Origin: an uncultured Gammaproteobacteria bacterium
GTDB taxonomy: Bacteria; Pseudomonadota; Gammaproteobacteria; Chromatiales; Chromatiaceae
Length of the DNA stretch: 16,669 bases
Assembly (NCBI GenBank): GCA_937926265.1
Contig: CALAZS010000039.1
Coordinates: 1-16,669, forward strand
Reading direction: 5' to 3'
Both the position numbers and the translations under genes were made by a program. The stretch's first letter is position 1, and the number at the start of each line of letters is the position of its first letter. Shown piece after piece: positions 15,841 to 16,669 of this stretch. Below the pieces are notes generated by a model that worked only from the letters and a program-made list of their open reading frames with translations, was not told the origin of the DNA and did no database searches.

Positions 15841-16326
15841 TTAGGCACCACAGCATTTTTTATATTTTTTACCTGAACCACAGGGACAAGGGTCATTTCG
15901 GCCTACTTTCTTTTCATTTCGAACAGTTTCAGGTTTTGGCAGGTCACCGTCAACATAAGTCCAGTGACCCTCAACCCTCTCGAAACGGCTGATTTCGTGC
16001 AGTTGTCGAATTATGCCTTTTTCACGGTAGTTCGCCCTGAACTCAACGGTACCGGTTTTATCATTTTCACCACCCTTGTCAGTGGCAAGAATTTCCAGGC
16101 CCAGCCAGTCTGAATCGGTAGCCCATTTCCTGGCTGCATTGACGTCGTGGTCAGCCCGATGGTCAGGATGCAGGCTATCGTGCAGGTATTCCATGTTTAC
16201 CGTGGCATAAGCGCTGTAACGCGAACGCATCAGTTTTTCAGCAGTCTCCGGATACCTGTCACCCTTGATGAAAGGATCACAGCAATCGGCAAATTCCAGG
16301 CCCGAACCGCAGGGACATTGACTCAT
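15841..16326 (-). CDS. ychJ: YchJ family protein with two SEC-C zinc motifs
   Basis: The 161-residue protein carries SEC-C motifs at both ends: CPCGSGLEFADCC (4-16) and CPCGSGKKYKKCC (147-159). Each provides the C-x-C...CC cysteines that bind zinc in SecA-type tails. The central region, RSRYSAYATVNMEYLHDSLHPD (36-56 approx.) and the downstream helices, matches the YchJ/UPF0225 fold. It is cytoplasmic. The family's function is not established; SEC-C motifs often contact SecB or ribosomes. The start is supported by GGAGA (16338-16334) seven bases upstream. The gene heads the minus-strand cluster, divergent from the partial membrane protein at 16430 across about 100 bases. Confidence 0.92.
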   Translation of the reverse strand: MSQCPCGSGLEFADCCDPFIKGDRYPETAEKLMRSRYSAYATVNMEYLHDSLHPDHRADHDVNAARKWATDSDWLGLEILATDKGGENDKTGTVEFRANYREKGIIRQLHEISRFERVEGHWTYVDGDLPKPETVRNEKKVGRNDPCPCGSGKKYKKCCGA

Positions 16327-16394
16327 TGATAATTCTCCATATTAAACAGCCGGTTAATGCTATCATAACTGATCTAAACGGGATCAACATTAGG

Positions 16395-16404
16395 CCAATA
16401 TTGG
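16395..16404. promoter_or_regulatory. Perfect 10-bp palindrome in divergent region
   Basis: CCAATATTGG lies between ychJ (minus) and the partial membrane protein (plus), 26 bases before the latter's start. It is a plausible operator half-site pair, but at this length it could be chance. Confidence 0.35.
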
Positions 16405-16429
16405 AAAAATCAGCGTCTGGCAGGCAATT

Positions 16430-16669
16430 ATGGACGACACAATCATCTGGATCATTATTATTGGTTTTTATGCACCGTTGCATTATCTGCCGCCAATTTT
16501 GATGGTTTTGTTTAAAACAACGAATGAAAACCGCTCAAAAATGATCCGGGACACTGTGATTGACTGCACGGCATCAATGGTTCTGGCATTTGGCCTGGTC
16601 GCCCTGGTTGGATTGGAGAACATGCTGCTGGCGATGTTCATTCTGCTTTTGGCGATTTTTCTGCCCTAC
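16430..16669 (+). CDS. Small membrane protein, 3' end outside window
   Basis: The frame is open from ATG 16430 to the window edge, giving 80 residues. It shows a hydrophobic N-terminal segment (MDDTIIWIIIIGFYAPLHYL), a polar, charged stretch (KTTNENRSKMIRDT), and two more hydrophobic segments near 46-62 and 63-80. It is thus an integral membrane protein of unknown family. The ribosome binding site is weak (CAGGC). With the end missing, no family can be assigned. Confidence 0.6.
   Translation, partial: MDDTIIWIIIIGFYAPLHYLPPILMVLFKTTNENRSKMIRDTVIDCTASMVLAFGLVALVGLENMLLAMFILLLAIFLPY

Noticed and set aside
15810..15896. 29-codon N-terminal extension of the transglycosylase
   Set aside because: It overlaps ychJ and would bury the signal peptide, which begins at ATG 15809.
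1..16669. tRNA, rRNA, insertion sequences, phage genes or CRISPR arrays
   Set aside because: I looked for cloverleaf ends, transposase motifs and regular repeats on both strands and saw none I would defend.

Overview
The window is about 16.7 kb of compactly coded chromosomal DNA from a Gram-negative bacterium, most likely a gammaproteobacterium. The reasons are a BepA-type periplasmic protease, a YchJ/SEC-C protein, a DUF4124-SLT transglycosylase, a VWA protein resembling the gammaproteobacterial TIGR03503 family, and a complete DctPQM TRAP transporter. Species cannot be read from the sequence. I see no rRNA, tRNA, insertion sequence, phage gene or CRISPR array. No gene-free stretch exceeds about 210 bases.

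Layout. (1) 1-1963, plus: the end of a MoxR-type AAA+ ATPase, then a DUF2201 protein joining an HExxH domain to a VWA domain. (2) 2156-3628, plus: bepA, followed by a 39-codon candidate ORF (3701-3820) that ends in a perfect 12-bp inverted repeat. (3) 7961-3836, minus: a PsiE-family membrane protein, a small unknown protein, a membrane-anchored VWA protein with a Pro-Glu stalk, and a very acidic single-span membrane protein coupled to it by a TAATG junction. (4) 8096-8862: a small conserved-looking protein (plus) converging on a membrane-anchored thioredoxin-like protein (minus). (5) 8983-12829, plus: dctP, a hairpin terminator, dctQ, dctM and a TauE/SafE (TSUP) permease. (6) 16326-12859, minus: ychJ, a DUF4124-SLT transglycosylase, a hybrid sensor histidine kinase and a free-standing CZB zinc-binding protein. 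(7) From 16430, plus: the start of a small membrane protein, cut by the window edge.

How the genes work together. The TRAP genes and the TSUP permease form one transcription unit. The periplasmic binding protein can be made in excess because a terminator separates it from the membrane subunits. A TRAP importer linked to a TSUP exporter fits uptake of an organic acid, possibly a sulfonate, with export of an anionic product, but no catabolic enzyme is present to fix the substrate. The kinase and CZB genes overlap by ATGA, which suggests a zinc- or redox-responsive partner for a Cache-type hybrid kinase. The two VWA loci are different systems: a cytoplasmic MoxR/DUF2201 pair, and an envelope VWA protein paired with an acidic membrane protein. 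The kinase/CZB module and the VWA/acidic-protein pair are the least familiar parts of the window.
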